A DNA stretch of 8,186 nt from an uncultured Methanomethylovorans sp. (GCA_937968035.1 CALBTS010000077.1:1-8186), one strand, 5' to 3'. Shown: positions 1 through 5,756, counted from the stretch's first letter. The notes: generated by a model from the sequence alone, not told the origin. Numbers and translations: made by a program.

Positions 1-285
1 AAGATTGTCAAGCGATTGCCTATACCTGTCGAATTGTTCCTTGTATGTTTTACTGGTAAGATCTGCTCCAATGTCCTTTGCCTCGATATACCCAACCGGG
101 ATGTTACGTTTGGTTATAATGTAGTCAGGTGCACCACAAGCAACTCTTTTGGGTTCATTGGTAATTGTAATGCCATGAACCAATGATTCAATCAAGTTTA
201 AGAGATCACTTCGGTAGCTGTGTTCAGTAGAAATACCTGATCTATACCTTGCATTAACCTTATCAATATATTCTGTTACTGTCAT
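1..285 (-). CDS. N-terminal part of a restriction-modification enzyme (PD-(D/E)XK nuclease domain, probably fused to a methylase), cut by window edge
   Basis: Only the first 95 residues are inside the window; the frame is open at base 1. They carry the layout I associate with the N-terminus of large single-chain restriction-methylase proteins (type IIG or type ISP-like): TEHSYRSDL near residues 20-28, then GAPDYII at 51-57 and GYIEAK at 65-70, then YKEQFDRYRQSLDNL at the edge. D54 with E68-x-K70 forms a PD-(D/E)XK nuclease motif, which would cleave DNA. The adenine methylase and target-recognition parts expected further on are outside the window, so the methylase is inferred. The ATG at 285-283 lies 4 nt after the stop of the GIY-YIG gene, which suggests one transcript; no Shine-Dalgarno site is visible, which is normal in Bacteroidota. 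Whether a helicase domain is also present cannot be seen. Confidence 0.85.
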   Translation of the reverse strand, partial: MTVTEYIDKVNARYRSGISTEHSYRSDLLNLIESLVHGITITNEPKRVACGAPDYIITKRNIPVGYIEAKDIGADLTSKTYKEQFDRYRQSLDNL

Positions 286-289
286 TTTA

Positions 290-1108
290 TTACGGTTGAT
301 TGGCAATTCTAACGCAATCACATCTTAACTCACTTAATTCAATCAGGGCTGATGGATTCTTGGCTATATTTAAAAGGGGCAGATATTTGCGAATCAAATC
401 AGTTTCAAATTCATCAAGACCACTAGAAAATTTTACCCAATTTACCACAGTGTTCTGGTTTAGCCAACTTATAATTTCTCCTTCATCACAAGCGTTGAAT
501 TTATAATTCCTCTTATTCGCCTTATTTATCAATGACCCAGCCGCTGGCCTATACCCAAGGAGGGCTCCTACACTCCGAAAAAAGGTACCATGACCAATTG
601 CCCTTAGTTCTTGATTAAGGAATCTTTTCTTGAGACTTTGGGTAGCAATTCCTATATAAAGGATATTGTGATTTCTCTCAATCAAGTATGACCTGAATGG
701 CTCCGGGAGGCATACAACATTATGGATCCGAACACAATACACCCCTGGCTCATCAGGTACCGTTCTATCAATACCTCGTGCAGACTTAAAGTTCTTTTCA
801 TTAATCAATATCTTCTCGATCAATACGAGCTGTTTATAATCAATCGCCTTAATAGGAGTTAGCTGTTTATCACCCAAACCAAATTGATCCCGTGATTTCG
901 ACTGATCCTTTAACGAAACCCTTGATCCCTCCAAATGGAAAATCATAGGGTAGTTTTTCACCCTTCCATGAATTTGATAACTTGTGATAACCGAATTGTC
1001 CTTTTTCTTATACCACCCGTACTTATTCAGAAGAATAGCAATCTCCTTTGTTGTTAATGGTCTTTCGGCATCAATTAATAATCTTATTATAGCTTCATGT
1101 AAAGTCAT
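290..1108 (-). CDS. HARE-HTH / GIY-YIG nuclease family protein
   Basis: A 272-residue protein. Residues 1-66 (LHEAIIRLL, LTTKEIAILLNKYGWY, VKNYPMIFHLEG) look like a HARE-HTH winged-helix domain, a DNA-binding module often attached to restriction enzymes. Residues about 118-250 fit a GIY-YIG nuclease: GVY at 122-124, YIG at 151-153, the conserved Arg probably R162 (LKKRF), the metal-binding Glu probably E235 (EFETDLIRKYLPLLN), and N247 after it. All expected catalytic positions seem present, so the domain is probably active. The gene sits 9 nt after the membrane-protein gene and 4 nt before the PD-(D/E)XK/methylase gene. That order suggests an endonuclease or accessory subunit of the same restriction system. 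A solitary DNA-repair or homing-like nuclease is the alternative. The GIY-YIG assignment is firm; the role is inferred. Confidence 0.88.
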   Translation of the reverse strand: MTLHEAIIRLLIDAERPLTTKEIAILLNKYGWYKKKDNSVITSYQIHGRVKNYPMIFHLEGSRVSLKDQSKSRDQFGLGDKQLTPIKAIDYKQLVLIEKILINEKNFKSARGIDRTVPDEPGVYCVRIHNVVCLPEPFRSYLIERNHNILYIGIATQSLKKRFLNQELRAIGHGTFFRSVGALLGYRPAAGSLINKANKRNYKFNACDEGEIISWLNQNTVVNWVKFSSGLDEFETDLIRKYLPLLNIAKNPSALIELSELRCDCVRIANQP

Positions 1109-1117
1109 AAGACAATT

Positions 1118-1591
1118 CTATTCTGGCTTAGCATCTATTATTTGAAACTTAAAGTCCTCCACCTTTTCGGGAATATTAATTTGCTCCTTGAAATTAATTG
1201 TGCTGCCTGGCTTGATGTATTCATATATCACAATTTCTTGATTTCCTATTTTAGTGTTGGTCTTAGAATAAAAATCAACATTCAACCTAACATCCTTGAC
1301 TGTGGCCATGACGGCACTATTGGTTAGAGATCCCGAAAAGTACTGGACAATTTTTGTCTCAAAAAACGATCCCTCATCTACCTGACTGACCCCTGCTTTA
1401 CCAGAAATAAACTGGGTGATTGACTCTGCTTCTCGTGCCCTCAGTTCTGCTCGGATGTCTTCGATAGGTTTAAGGTTTTGTAATCGTTCCGTTGTTCTTT
1501 TACCATTTTCATAGCCCACACTTTTGCCAGAATAAAAACCTATGATTCCGAAAACAACTCCGGCAATAATTGGGATGACTGCTTTTTTCAT
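1118..1591 (-). CDS. Membrane-anchored protein, possible FxLYD-like beta-sandwich domain
   Basis: A 157-residue protein. Residues 4-20 are a single hydrophobic segment (AVIPIIAGVVFGIIGFY) after MKK. It reads as an N-terminal membrane anchor, with a glycine-rich stretch after it. Residues 38-60 are charged and helical (PIEDIRAELRAREAES). The C-terminal 75 residues (GSLTNSAVMATVKDVRLNV at 87-105, YEYIKPGSTINF at 113-124) resemble the FxLYD or related immunoglobulin-like domains found on bacterial surface or periplasmic proteins; this is pattern recognition only. The stop is 9 nt before the GIY-YIG gene, so co-transcription with the restriction genes is likely, although a membrane protein there is unexpected. 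It could be an unrelated gene that only shares the promoter. No cysteine suited to a lipoprotein signal is present. Confidence 0.7.
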   Translation of the reverse strand: MKKAVIPIIAGVVFGIIGFYSGKSVGYENGKRTTERLQNLKPIEDIRAELRAREAESITQFISGKAGVSQVDEGSFFETKIVQYFSGSLTNSAVMATVKDVRLNVDFYSKTNTKIGNQEIVIYEYIKPGSTINFKEQINIPEKVEDFKFQIIDAKPE

Positions 1592-1709
1592 AAATCAATT
1601 TTTCGTTAATAGATTTGACACTTTGATATACTTATAATTCTTCGCTCTCCGAAAAGGTTGAAAGTCATTGGCTATTACACCTATAAATGATACGGTTACA
1701 ATAAATAAT

Positions 1710-1738
1710 CTGATAATTGAAATTCAATCTGTTATCAG
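1710..1738. repeat. 29-bp imperfect inverted repeat (operator or weak terminator)
   Basis: The arms CTGATA (1710-1715) and TATCAG (1733-1738) flank an inner palindrome ATTGAA-A-TTCAAT (1716-1728), with four unpaired bases CTGT on one side only. It begins 32 bp past the RadC stop and about 120 bp before the next gene's start. No T-run follows on the minus strand, so it is a poor intrinsic terminator. A dyad binding site for a dimeric regulator fits about as well. The rest of the 178-bp gap (1592-1769) shows no promoter I would defend. Confidence 0.4.
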
Positions 1739-1769
1739 TATGATTCACCATTAAAATTACGAAACCTTT

Positions 1770-2225
1770 TTAAATATATCCGTTATCAGCCAGGCTATGA
1801 TACCCTTCATTTGTAATTATGAGGTGATCCAGTAGTGTAATATCATGTATGATTGCAGCTTCCTTGAGCTTACTGGTAATCTTTAAATCAGACTCACTTG
1901 GCTCCATATTCCCACTAGGGTGATTATGACACAGTATTATCCCTGATGCATTTGCCTTCAGTGCATACTGCAATATGATCCTAACATCAGTCACAGTACC
2001 AGAGATACCTCCCTGTGATATCTGAGCTATCCCAAGAACTTTGTTTGCTCTGTTCAGTAACATCAGCTTACACTCTTCATAAAGTTCAATGGTTTCTTTA
2101 TCCCAAGTTTCCCTGAATAGCTCAAGTGCATGTGTTGAGCAACGTACTTGTGGTCTGTCTGATGCACTGACTCTACTTGAGTATTTCAGTTTTACTTCTG
2201 CAATATTGTTGTCATTTGTTTTCAT
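1770..2225 (-). CDS. radC: RadC-like JAB/JAMM domain protein
   Basis: A 151-residue protein consisting almost entirely of the RadC-type JAB (MPN+) domain. The JAMM metal motif is complete: H100-x-H102, then S110-x2-D113, within the segment CHNHPSGNMEPSESD, and the upstream Glu is probably E51 (LYEECKLMLLN). GISGTVTD and DHLIITNEGYHSL are also typical of the family. Full chromosomal RadC proteins are about 220 residues with an N-terminal helix-hairpin-helix part; that part is absent here, as is common for short copies on Bacteroidota mobile elements. JAMM folds bind zinc and many are isopeptidases, but the activity of RadC proteins is not settled, and the old DNA-repair name should be treated with caution. 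The gene stands alone, with a terminator hairpin 30 nt upstream of its start. Confidence 0.93.
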   Translation of the reverse strand: MKTNDNNIAEVKLKYSSRVSASDRPQVRCSTHALELFRETWDKETIELYEECKLMLLNRANKVLGIAQISQGGISGTVTDVRIILQYALKANASGIILCHNHPSGNMEPSESDLKITSKLKEAAIIHDITLLDHLIITNEGYHSLADNGYI

Positions 2226-2254
2226 TGTTGTTTTGATTATTAAGTTAGTAGAAA

Positions 2255-2281
2255 TAAAAAACCCGAATAATTCATCCGGGT
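2255..2281 (-). terminator. Rho-independent terminator just upstream of the RadC-like gene
   Basis: On the minus strand, arms ACCCG (2281-2277) and CGGGT (2265-2261) close a hairpin that can extend inward by G-T, A-T and T-A pairs to a small loop. Six T residues follow directly (2261-2256). It may end the HEPN operon, whose last stop is at 2518. Because it lies only 30 nt before the RadC start, it could also attenuate a RadC leader transcript or end a small RNA. Confidence 0.7.
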
Positions 2282-2346
2282 GAGGTTTTAATGTATTGTA
2301 TTATAATGCGTTAGCCCTTATGCCATATTGAATAAATGCCGTTTAA

Positions 2347-2440
2347 GGCCATTTATAGGCGATTTAAGACACTCAGATGTTGAGATGATGTATTTGATCA
2401 ATTGGTTCGTTGAGTGAGCTCTGTGGCTCCCTAAATGGCC
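2347..2440. repeat. Long-range inverted repeat enclosing small hairpins (possible structured RNA)
   Basis: A perfect 9-bp inverted repeat, GGCCATTTA (2347-2355) and TAAATGGCC (2432-2440), encloses 76 bp. Inside are small hairpins: CTCA/TGAG (2372-2375, 2381-2384) and GAGC/GCTC around 2416-2429. Just outside, AATGCC near 2335 can compete with the left arm. Followed on the minus strand by the terminator at 2281-2255, this could be a small RNA or a folded RadC leader. No ORF of useful length is present. Confidence 0.35.
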
Positions 2441-2460
2441 CTAATTTCAAAAATTATCAC

Positions 2461-2496
2461 AATTAACGAAAGGCAGTGTGTAATTGCCTGTTAATT
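2461..2496 (-). terminator. Stem-loop at the 3' end of the HEPN operon (possible terminator)
   Basis: AATTAAC (2461-2467) pairs with GTTAATT (2490-2496), and AGGCA (2471-2475) pairs with TGCCT (2485-2489). This gives 12 bp with a 3-nt bulge and a 9-nt loop. It starts 21 bp beyond the stop of the last operon gene. On the minus strand it is followed by ATAATTTTTG, a weak and late T-run, so it may be an inefficient terminator or a 3'-end stabiliser. Confidence 0.5.
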
Positions 2497-2517
2497 AGTC
2501 ACATACAAGGCACATGA

Positions 2518-2844
2518 TTAAAATCTTGGATTCTCGGGATAAACTTGTTCAAATGCAAAGATTCCTCCATTTACTGAATACTTCCCACCGTCAAGCCAAT
2601 CTGCTACAATAGTGACTTCTCTTGGACCCATTGTTTTTCCCTCCTTAGGGTGTCCTGGAGGATATTTTCTACCACCAAAATAGGGTGGTTCTCCCTCTAT
2701 CATATTTCCCTCCTCGACATCTTCTATACTTACAACTTTGGCATATCGATCAGGATGCCATGAGTCTTTATGAACATAAAAGCCAAAGCGACAACCATTG
2801 TCAATGTACATTTGATAAATATTGATTTTCAATTCCGTTCTCAT
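2518..2844 (-). CDS. Small protein of unknown function, third gene of the HEPN operon
   Basis: A 108-residue soluble protein that I do not recognise. It has no membrane segment and no zinc motif. It is rich in glycine, proline and aromatic residues in the middle (GEPPYFGGRKYPPGHPKEGK, about 51-70), followed by what looks like short beta strands (EVTIVADWL, KYSVNGGIFAFEQVY). A small beta-barrel is possible but not shown. Its ATG overlaps the HEPN stop by one base (TAATG), which indicates translational coupling and argues that it works with the HEPN protein, for example as a partner or inhibitor. That role is inferred from gene order alone. Confidence 0.75.
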   Translation of the reverse strand: MRTELKINIYQMYIDNGCRFGFYVHKDSWHPDRYAKVVSIEDVEEGNMIEGEPPYFGGRKYPPGHPKEGKTMGPREVTIVADWLDGGKYSVNGGIFAFEQVYPENPRF

Positions 2845-3545
2845 TAAATAGGAAGTCTATTATTTGAGACAATATTTTTAACTATTTCACCATGTACTTG
2901 ATTAACAAATGATAAAATTCTTTTAAAAGTTTTTGTGCAGTATTGCAATACATCTTTGTTCTTGCTATAGGTTCTTGCATCTATTTCATCACGAGGATTA
3001 TCAGGTAGAGGAATAACAATTTTCTGTCTTTGGATTCCTCCATCTACACTGATATCCAATGAATATTTGCCAACTATTAACAACTCATGAGTTAAGGCAT
3101 TCCTATATTTGGAAAATTCCTCCTTCCAACTAGGATCAGAGAGAAACCTAAGAATTGGATCCCCGGGCCGCGTTCTTGAGATTAAATTACGTGCACGATG
3201 AAAATATACAACTTGTGGAAGAGGTATCCCATAATATGAAAGGACTTCTCTTGCAAGTATATCCATAGAACTTCCCATAGAATAGAAAAAATTATCAATT
3301 AATAGGTTGGCATTGAAGTGGAAGTCGTTAGATTGACCCACAATATCCTGAGGAGGGGTTTCACTTAATAATCTATGAAGACTATCTAAGTGTGCTCTAC
3401 TACTCCTTAATTTGTGTATCAACGCAAAATGATACTTATTGTGAAGTCGCATAATATTATCCGGTATTGAACCAGATGCTGTTAGTCGGCTTACTTGCTC
3501 TCTCAATAAAGTTGTATTGCCACAATGATGATACGGACTAAACAT
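2844..3545 (-). CDS. HEPN-domain-like protein, candidate ribonuclease
   Basis: A 233-residue, mostly helical protein. Residues 148-153 read RNALTH, matching the HEPN ribonuclease motif R-N-x3-H. It lies at the start of a helix after a basic, aromatic stretch (EEFSKYRNALTHELL), and the preceding helices (NANLLIDNFFYSMGSSMDILAREVLSYYG, in two parts about 78-106) fit the first half of a HEPN bundle. The layout reminds me of the Cthe_2314-type HEPN family. Active HEPN proteins cut RNA in toxin-antitoxin and phage-defence systems; others with the same fold are inactive. The start ATG lies 1 nt after the zinc-ribbon stop, with a G-run (3559-3553) placed as a ribosome-binding site. The stop overlaps the next start. 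If R148 and H153 are catalytic, this is the likely effector of the operon. Confidence 0.72.
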   Translation of the reverse strand: MFSPYHHCGNTTLLREQVSRLTASGSIPDNIMRLHNKYHFALIHKLRSSRAHLDSLHRLLSETPPQDIVGQSNDFHFNANLLIDNFFYSMGSSMDILAREVLSYYGIPLPQVVYFHRARNLISRTRPGDPILRFLSDPSWKEEFSKYRNALTHELLIVGKYSLDISVDGGIQRQKIVIPLPDNPRDEIDARTYSKNKDVLQYCTKTFKRILSFVNQVHGEIVKNIVSNNRLPI

Positions 3546-3546
3546 G

Positions 3547-4233
3547 TCATTTCCCCCCCATTACATTATTAAGTTGTTCCTTGAGTGAGGCTCTGAGTTG
3601 ACCTTGGATATCCTTTAGGAACAGTATGTGACCACAATCTTTACAAGTATATCTCCCATCCGCAGGGAATCTGATCACACCAGGAGAAGCTTTTAAGTCT
3701 GGCAGAATTGTCTCCTCAAAAATATAAGCATGTGAGCATTTCTTGCAATGGATATTAGCTCTAAGATTTCGAATAATATGTGCTGTACTTGTCTTGGCAA
3801 AGGTTAATTCTTCTTCGGAAAATATTGGCCATTCTTTCTTTTTTACCTCAAATGTGATTATCCCCTGTTCGTTTTCATCTTTAAATTGGCACAATAACTC
3901 AAAAATTCCATCACTTTTAAACTCATAAGTAAGTGGCACTGGTAGTATTGCTAATTCTTCTCCCTCATAGTTTTTTAAGATTCCAGATCCAATCCTTTTT
4001 ACTGATGAATTCCCTTGCTTTCGTATGAAATAAGAAATTTGGTAGTTGCCCTTAGATAAATTACCAATAGACAATATTATTGCCCATCTTCTTTGGGCAG
4101 GAAAGCCCCAGATCCAAAATGTTGTAAATACTCCTTGAGCATTTACTTTATTTAAGTCACCCTTTGAATATCCGTCAGCCATGATACCATTTGAAAAAAC
4201 TGGGCTTTTAGGTTTCATACTAGTTGTGTTCAT
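3547..4233 (-). CDS. Beta-domain plus C-terminal zinc-ribbon protein, first gene of the HEPN operon
   Basis: A 228-residue protein. Residues about 18-130 look all-beta (LNKVNAQGVFTTFWIWGFP, RRWAIILSIGN, YQISYFIRK); the pattern recalls the DUF6941 type of domain, but this match is weak. Residues 160-205 hold two Cys pairs, C163-x2-C166 and C197-x2-C200, a classic zinc-ribbon arrangement with 30 residues between pairs. The last 25 residues are helical (GQLRASLKEQLNNV). It opens the operon and may sense or present something to the HEPN protein, or act as its antitoxin; neither can be told from sequence. A possible promoter -7 element, TTACTTTG (4281-4274), lies 41 nt upstream but has no good partner at -33. 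The gene ends in a run of seven G residues just before TGA (see findings). Confidence 0.75.
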   Translation of the reverse strand: MNTTSMKPKSPVFSNGIMADGYSKGDLNKVNAQGVFTTFWIWGFPAQRRWAIILSIGNLSKGNYQISYFIRKQGNSSVKRIGSGILKNYEGEELAILPVPLTYEFKSDGIFELLCQFKDENEQGIITFEVKKKEWPIFSEEELTFAKTSTAHIIRNLRANIHCKKCSHAYIFEETILPDLKASPGVIRFPADGRYTCKDCGHILFLKDIQGQLRASLKEQLNNVMGGK

Positions 4234-4313
4234 AATTAGAAAGATTATGTTTTATTGTTACTCATTCTTACACCAAAGTAATTTACTTAACGCGAGCCGT
4301 TGCGAGTTGCAGA

Positions 4314-4443
4314 CAATTTTCGGCATGTTGCAGCGTGGTTAGCGAGTGACAAAAGCAAGGCTTCCACAGGAACCCGCAGGGCTTGGCCTTGATGTGTCAT
4401 GAGCTATTGCTTATTGCAAACACGCGGTTGCCGAATAAAATTG
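4314..4443. ncRNA. Large nested foldback (candidate structured RNA or mobile palindromic repeat)
   Basis: The base is CAATTTT-CGGCA (4314-4325) pairing with TGCCG-AAT-AAAATTG (4429-4443): 12 bp with a 3-nt bulge. Further in, GCGTG (4333-4337) pairs with CACGC (4421-4425); alternatively TGTTGCA (4326-4332) pairs with TGCAA-A-CA (4415-4422). Then TAGC/GCTA (4340-4343, 4403-4406), TGAC/GTCA (4347-4350, 4396-4399) and CAAGGC/GCCTTG (4356-4361, 4386-4391) follow. The tip holds two side-by-side hairpins, TTCC-aca-GGAA (4362-4372) and CCC-gca-GGG (4373-4381). The structure is possible on either strand. Transcription is not shown, so a repeat element or protein-binding DNA cruciform is equally possible. 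Confidence 0.5.
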
Positions 4444-4475
4444 GATGCCGCAGGCGAGCAGTTACCAGCTTGTGA

Positions 4476-4541
4476 GGGTTGCGATTTGCCTGGTGTACCA
4501 TTGCCTGTATCCTTACCACACCAGCGCAAAGGGAGCAACCC
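4476..4541. repeat. Second long stem-loop beside the foldback
   Basis: GGGTTGC (4476-4482) pairs with GCAACCC (4535-4541), TTGC (4486-4489) with GCAA (4526-4529), and CTGGTGT (4490-4496) with ACACCAG (4518-4524). This gives 18 bp with a small internal loop and one bulged C, around a 21-nt loop. It lies 30 bp past the RNase H stop and could end that transcript, although no T-run follows on the minus strand. It may also be part of the same element as the neighbouring foldback. Confidence 0.55.
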
Positions 4542-4571
4542 GAACACCGCTTTACCAAGTAAATCCATAAT

Positions 4572-5366
4572 TCATTCATTAATAATCTCTTTAATAAGTT
4601 TTAAAAATCGTGGATTACCAGGCACGCTATTCATCGTTACAATATAAGAATGGCCATCGCGGAGGATTAACTCCGAGAAGGCCAAATCAACTTTATTGTA
4701 ATATTTACTCCCAGGGGAAATTACCTCGAAACGATACTTAATAACTCCTTGTCTTTTCAGGGACTGACTTGAAATTATCCTTACTGCTATTCTTTGTCCT
4801 GAAGGCCTTACACTACCAACCTTGGTGACTTCTTTGCTCTTTTTTCTTCTAACTGTAACCACTGAGATTGGCTTTGATTGATAACCGTGAGATGATTGGT
4901 TAGCCAATTTATCCGCCGCCTTATTATGAGGATCATTCTTGTGACCTTTTACCCACTCGAAATCGACCCTACATCTGGATAACCGGATATGTTTGATCAA
5001 CTCTTTCCATTGATCCATATTGTCAATAGGTCTACCCACCTTATTGTGCCATTTCTGTTGTGGCCATGTATACTTTGCATGGTCAATATTATTTACAACA
5101 TATTTCGAATCTGTCCTTATTTCAATACCATCCGGTTTAAATGGCAGACTAAGATTATTAACCCTTCTTAAGGCTTCAATACACGCCAATAACTCCGCTA
5201 CGTTATTTGTAGCATCCCTAACTCCATCTGGTTCAACATCTATATATTGTTCCTCCTCATTATCATCAAGGTAAATAAATCTTATACCCATACCTCCTCG
5301 CCTCGGCTTATTAAGCGAGGAGCCATCAGTATATGCGTACAGAATTCCTTTCCGAAACACCTTCAT
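4572..5366 (-). CDS. rnhA: RNase HI domain protein with an unrecognised C-terminal domain
   Basis: A 264-residue protein. Residues 8-150 are a complete type 1 RNase H domain, which cuts the RNA strand of RNA-DNA hybrids: D14 (YTDGS), E58 (NNVAELLACIEAL), D86 (IRTDSKYVV) and D142 (NKAADKLAN), with H132 in the loop WVKGHKND. All four metal-binding acids are present, so it should be active. Typical bacterial RNase HI is about 155 residues; here about 110 extra residues follow. They begin with a basic linker (VRRKKSKEVTK, 172-182) and continue with probable beta strands and a final helix (PGNPRFLKLIKEIINE). I do not recognise that part. The symbol refers only to the catalytic domain. It may remove primers or R-loops during replication of the element. 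A promoter candidate lies about 65 nt upstream. Confidence 0.92.
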   Translation of the reverse strand: MKVFRKGILYAYTDGSSLNKPRRGGMGIRFIYLDDNEEEQYIDVEPDGVRDATNNVAELLACIEALRRVNNLSLPFKPDGIEIRTDSKYVVNNIDHAKYTWPQQKWHNKVGRPIDNMDQWKELIKHIRLSRCRVDFEWVKGHKNDPHNKAADKLANQSSHGYQSKPISVVTVRRKKSKEVTKVGSVRPSGQRIAVRIISSQSLKRQGVIKYRFEVISPGSKYYNKVDLAFSELILRDGHSYIVTMNSVPGNPRFLKLIKEIINE

Positions 5367-5430
5367 TACAGATGCAAATTAATTCTGACAGTAGATATGC
5401 CCAGGCAATCACCGCCCAAGCATTTCATAT

Positions 5431-5462
5431 CAAATTTCGACTATTCAATAATGCCAGTCAAA
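5431..5462 (-). promoter_or_regulatory. Bacteroidota-type promoter candidate for the RNase H gene
   Basis: On the minus strand, TTTG (5462-5459) is followed after exactly 20 nt by GAAATTTG (5438-5431). That matches the -33 TTTG / -7 TAnnTTTG pattern of Bacteroidota with one mismatch (G for T). It ends 64 nt before the RNase H ATG, inside the 110-bp gap after the small gene upstream. No terminator was found in this gap. Confidence 0.45.
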
Positions 5463-5476
5463 TGTTTTTTTCAACA

Positions 5477-5749
5477 CTATTCATTGTAATCTGCAATTGT
5501 AAAATTATGAGGTAGATAGGCCACAGACTTGATAATATAAACATCCATTAATGTTTGTAGATCAACCTTTACAGCTTCAACTGTGTAATAGTTCCCGGCT
5601 TTGCATAACCCAACATCCCTCCTGGCCTTGACTATAAATGGGCAGCGCAATCGCTCTAAGGTATTCCAGTCTTTAATGACAAGTATGCTCTCAGTATCAA
5701 CATACTTGAACAACTCCTCGATATATTTCCTTTTCTCTTCATGATTCAT
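5477..5749 (-). CDS. Small protein of unknown function
   Basis: A 90-residue protein from the chosen start MNHEEKRKYIEELF; not recognised. The frame is open back to an ATG at 5791 that would add 14 residues, but that would overlap the DUF6876-like gene by 35 bp. The internal ATG at 5749 lies 7 nt after that gene's stop, so it is preferred. The N-terminus is a charged helix, followed by alternating short strands (SILVIKDW, PFIVKARRDVG, AGNYYTVEAVKVD) that suggest a small alpha/beta or SH3-like protein. It has no membrane segment or metal motif. It is probably transcribed with the DUF6876-like gene. Confidence 0.65.
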   Translation of the reverse strand: MNHEEKRKYIEELFKYVDTESILVIKDWNTLERLRCPFIVKARRDVGLCKAGNYYTVEAVKVDLQTLMDVYIIKSVAYLPHNFTIADYNE

Positions 5750-5756
5750 TTTGTAG

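Larger units (their letters stand above)
4234..4571. other. 338-bp non-coding region between RNase H and the HEPN operon
   Basis: No credible gene is present; the short open frames on both strands here show no domain pattern. The middle part (about 4290-4560) is visibly GC-richer than the flanking genes and is dominated by two foldback structures, listed separately. GCGAGC occurs twice (4292-4297 and 4454-4459), and GTTGCAG recurs at 4307 and 4327. The AT-rich tail 4234-4285 probably holds the HEPN operon promoter. Confidence 0.7.

Noticed and set aside
4285..4344. Possible integron attC site (ACTTAAC at 4285-4291 fits RYYYAAC)
   Set aside because: No matching GTTRRRY partner is present that pairs with it; the nearest, GTTAGCG, does not fit, and there is no integron integrase in the window.
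4397..4647. Open frames of 60 and 82 codons on both strands across the foldback region
   Set aside because: The translations are cysteine- and arginine-rich without domain pattern, and the DNA is dominated by inverted repeats; the plus-strand frame also runs into the RNase H gene.
4234..5366. Retron-like unit (RNase H gene plus foldback RNA)
   Set aside because: There is no reverse transcriptase in the window, and RNase HI is a common gene on its own; the foldback lacks recognisable msr/msd features.
300..5515. Plus-strand open frames of 60-84 codons (for example at 300, 1142, 2089, 3743, 4989, 5020, 5247, 5333)
   Set aside because: All but those near 5247-5515 lie opposite well-supported minus-strand genes, and those in the gap at 5367-5476 are short, extend over RNase H, and show no protein features.
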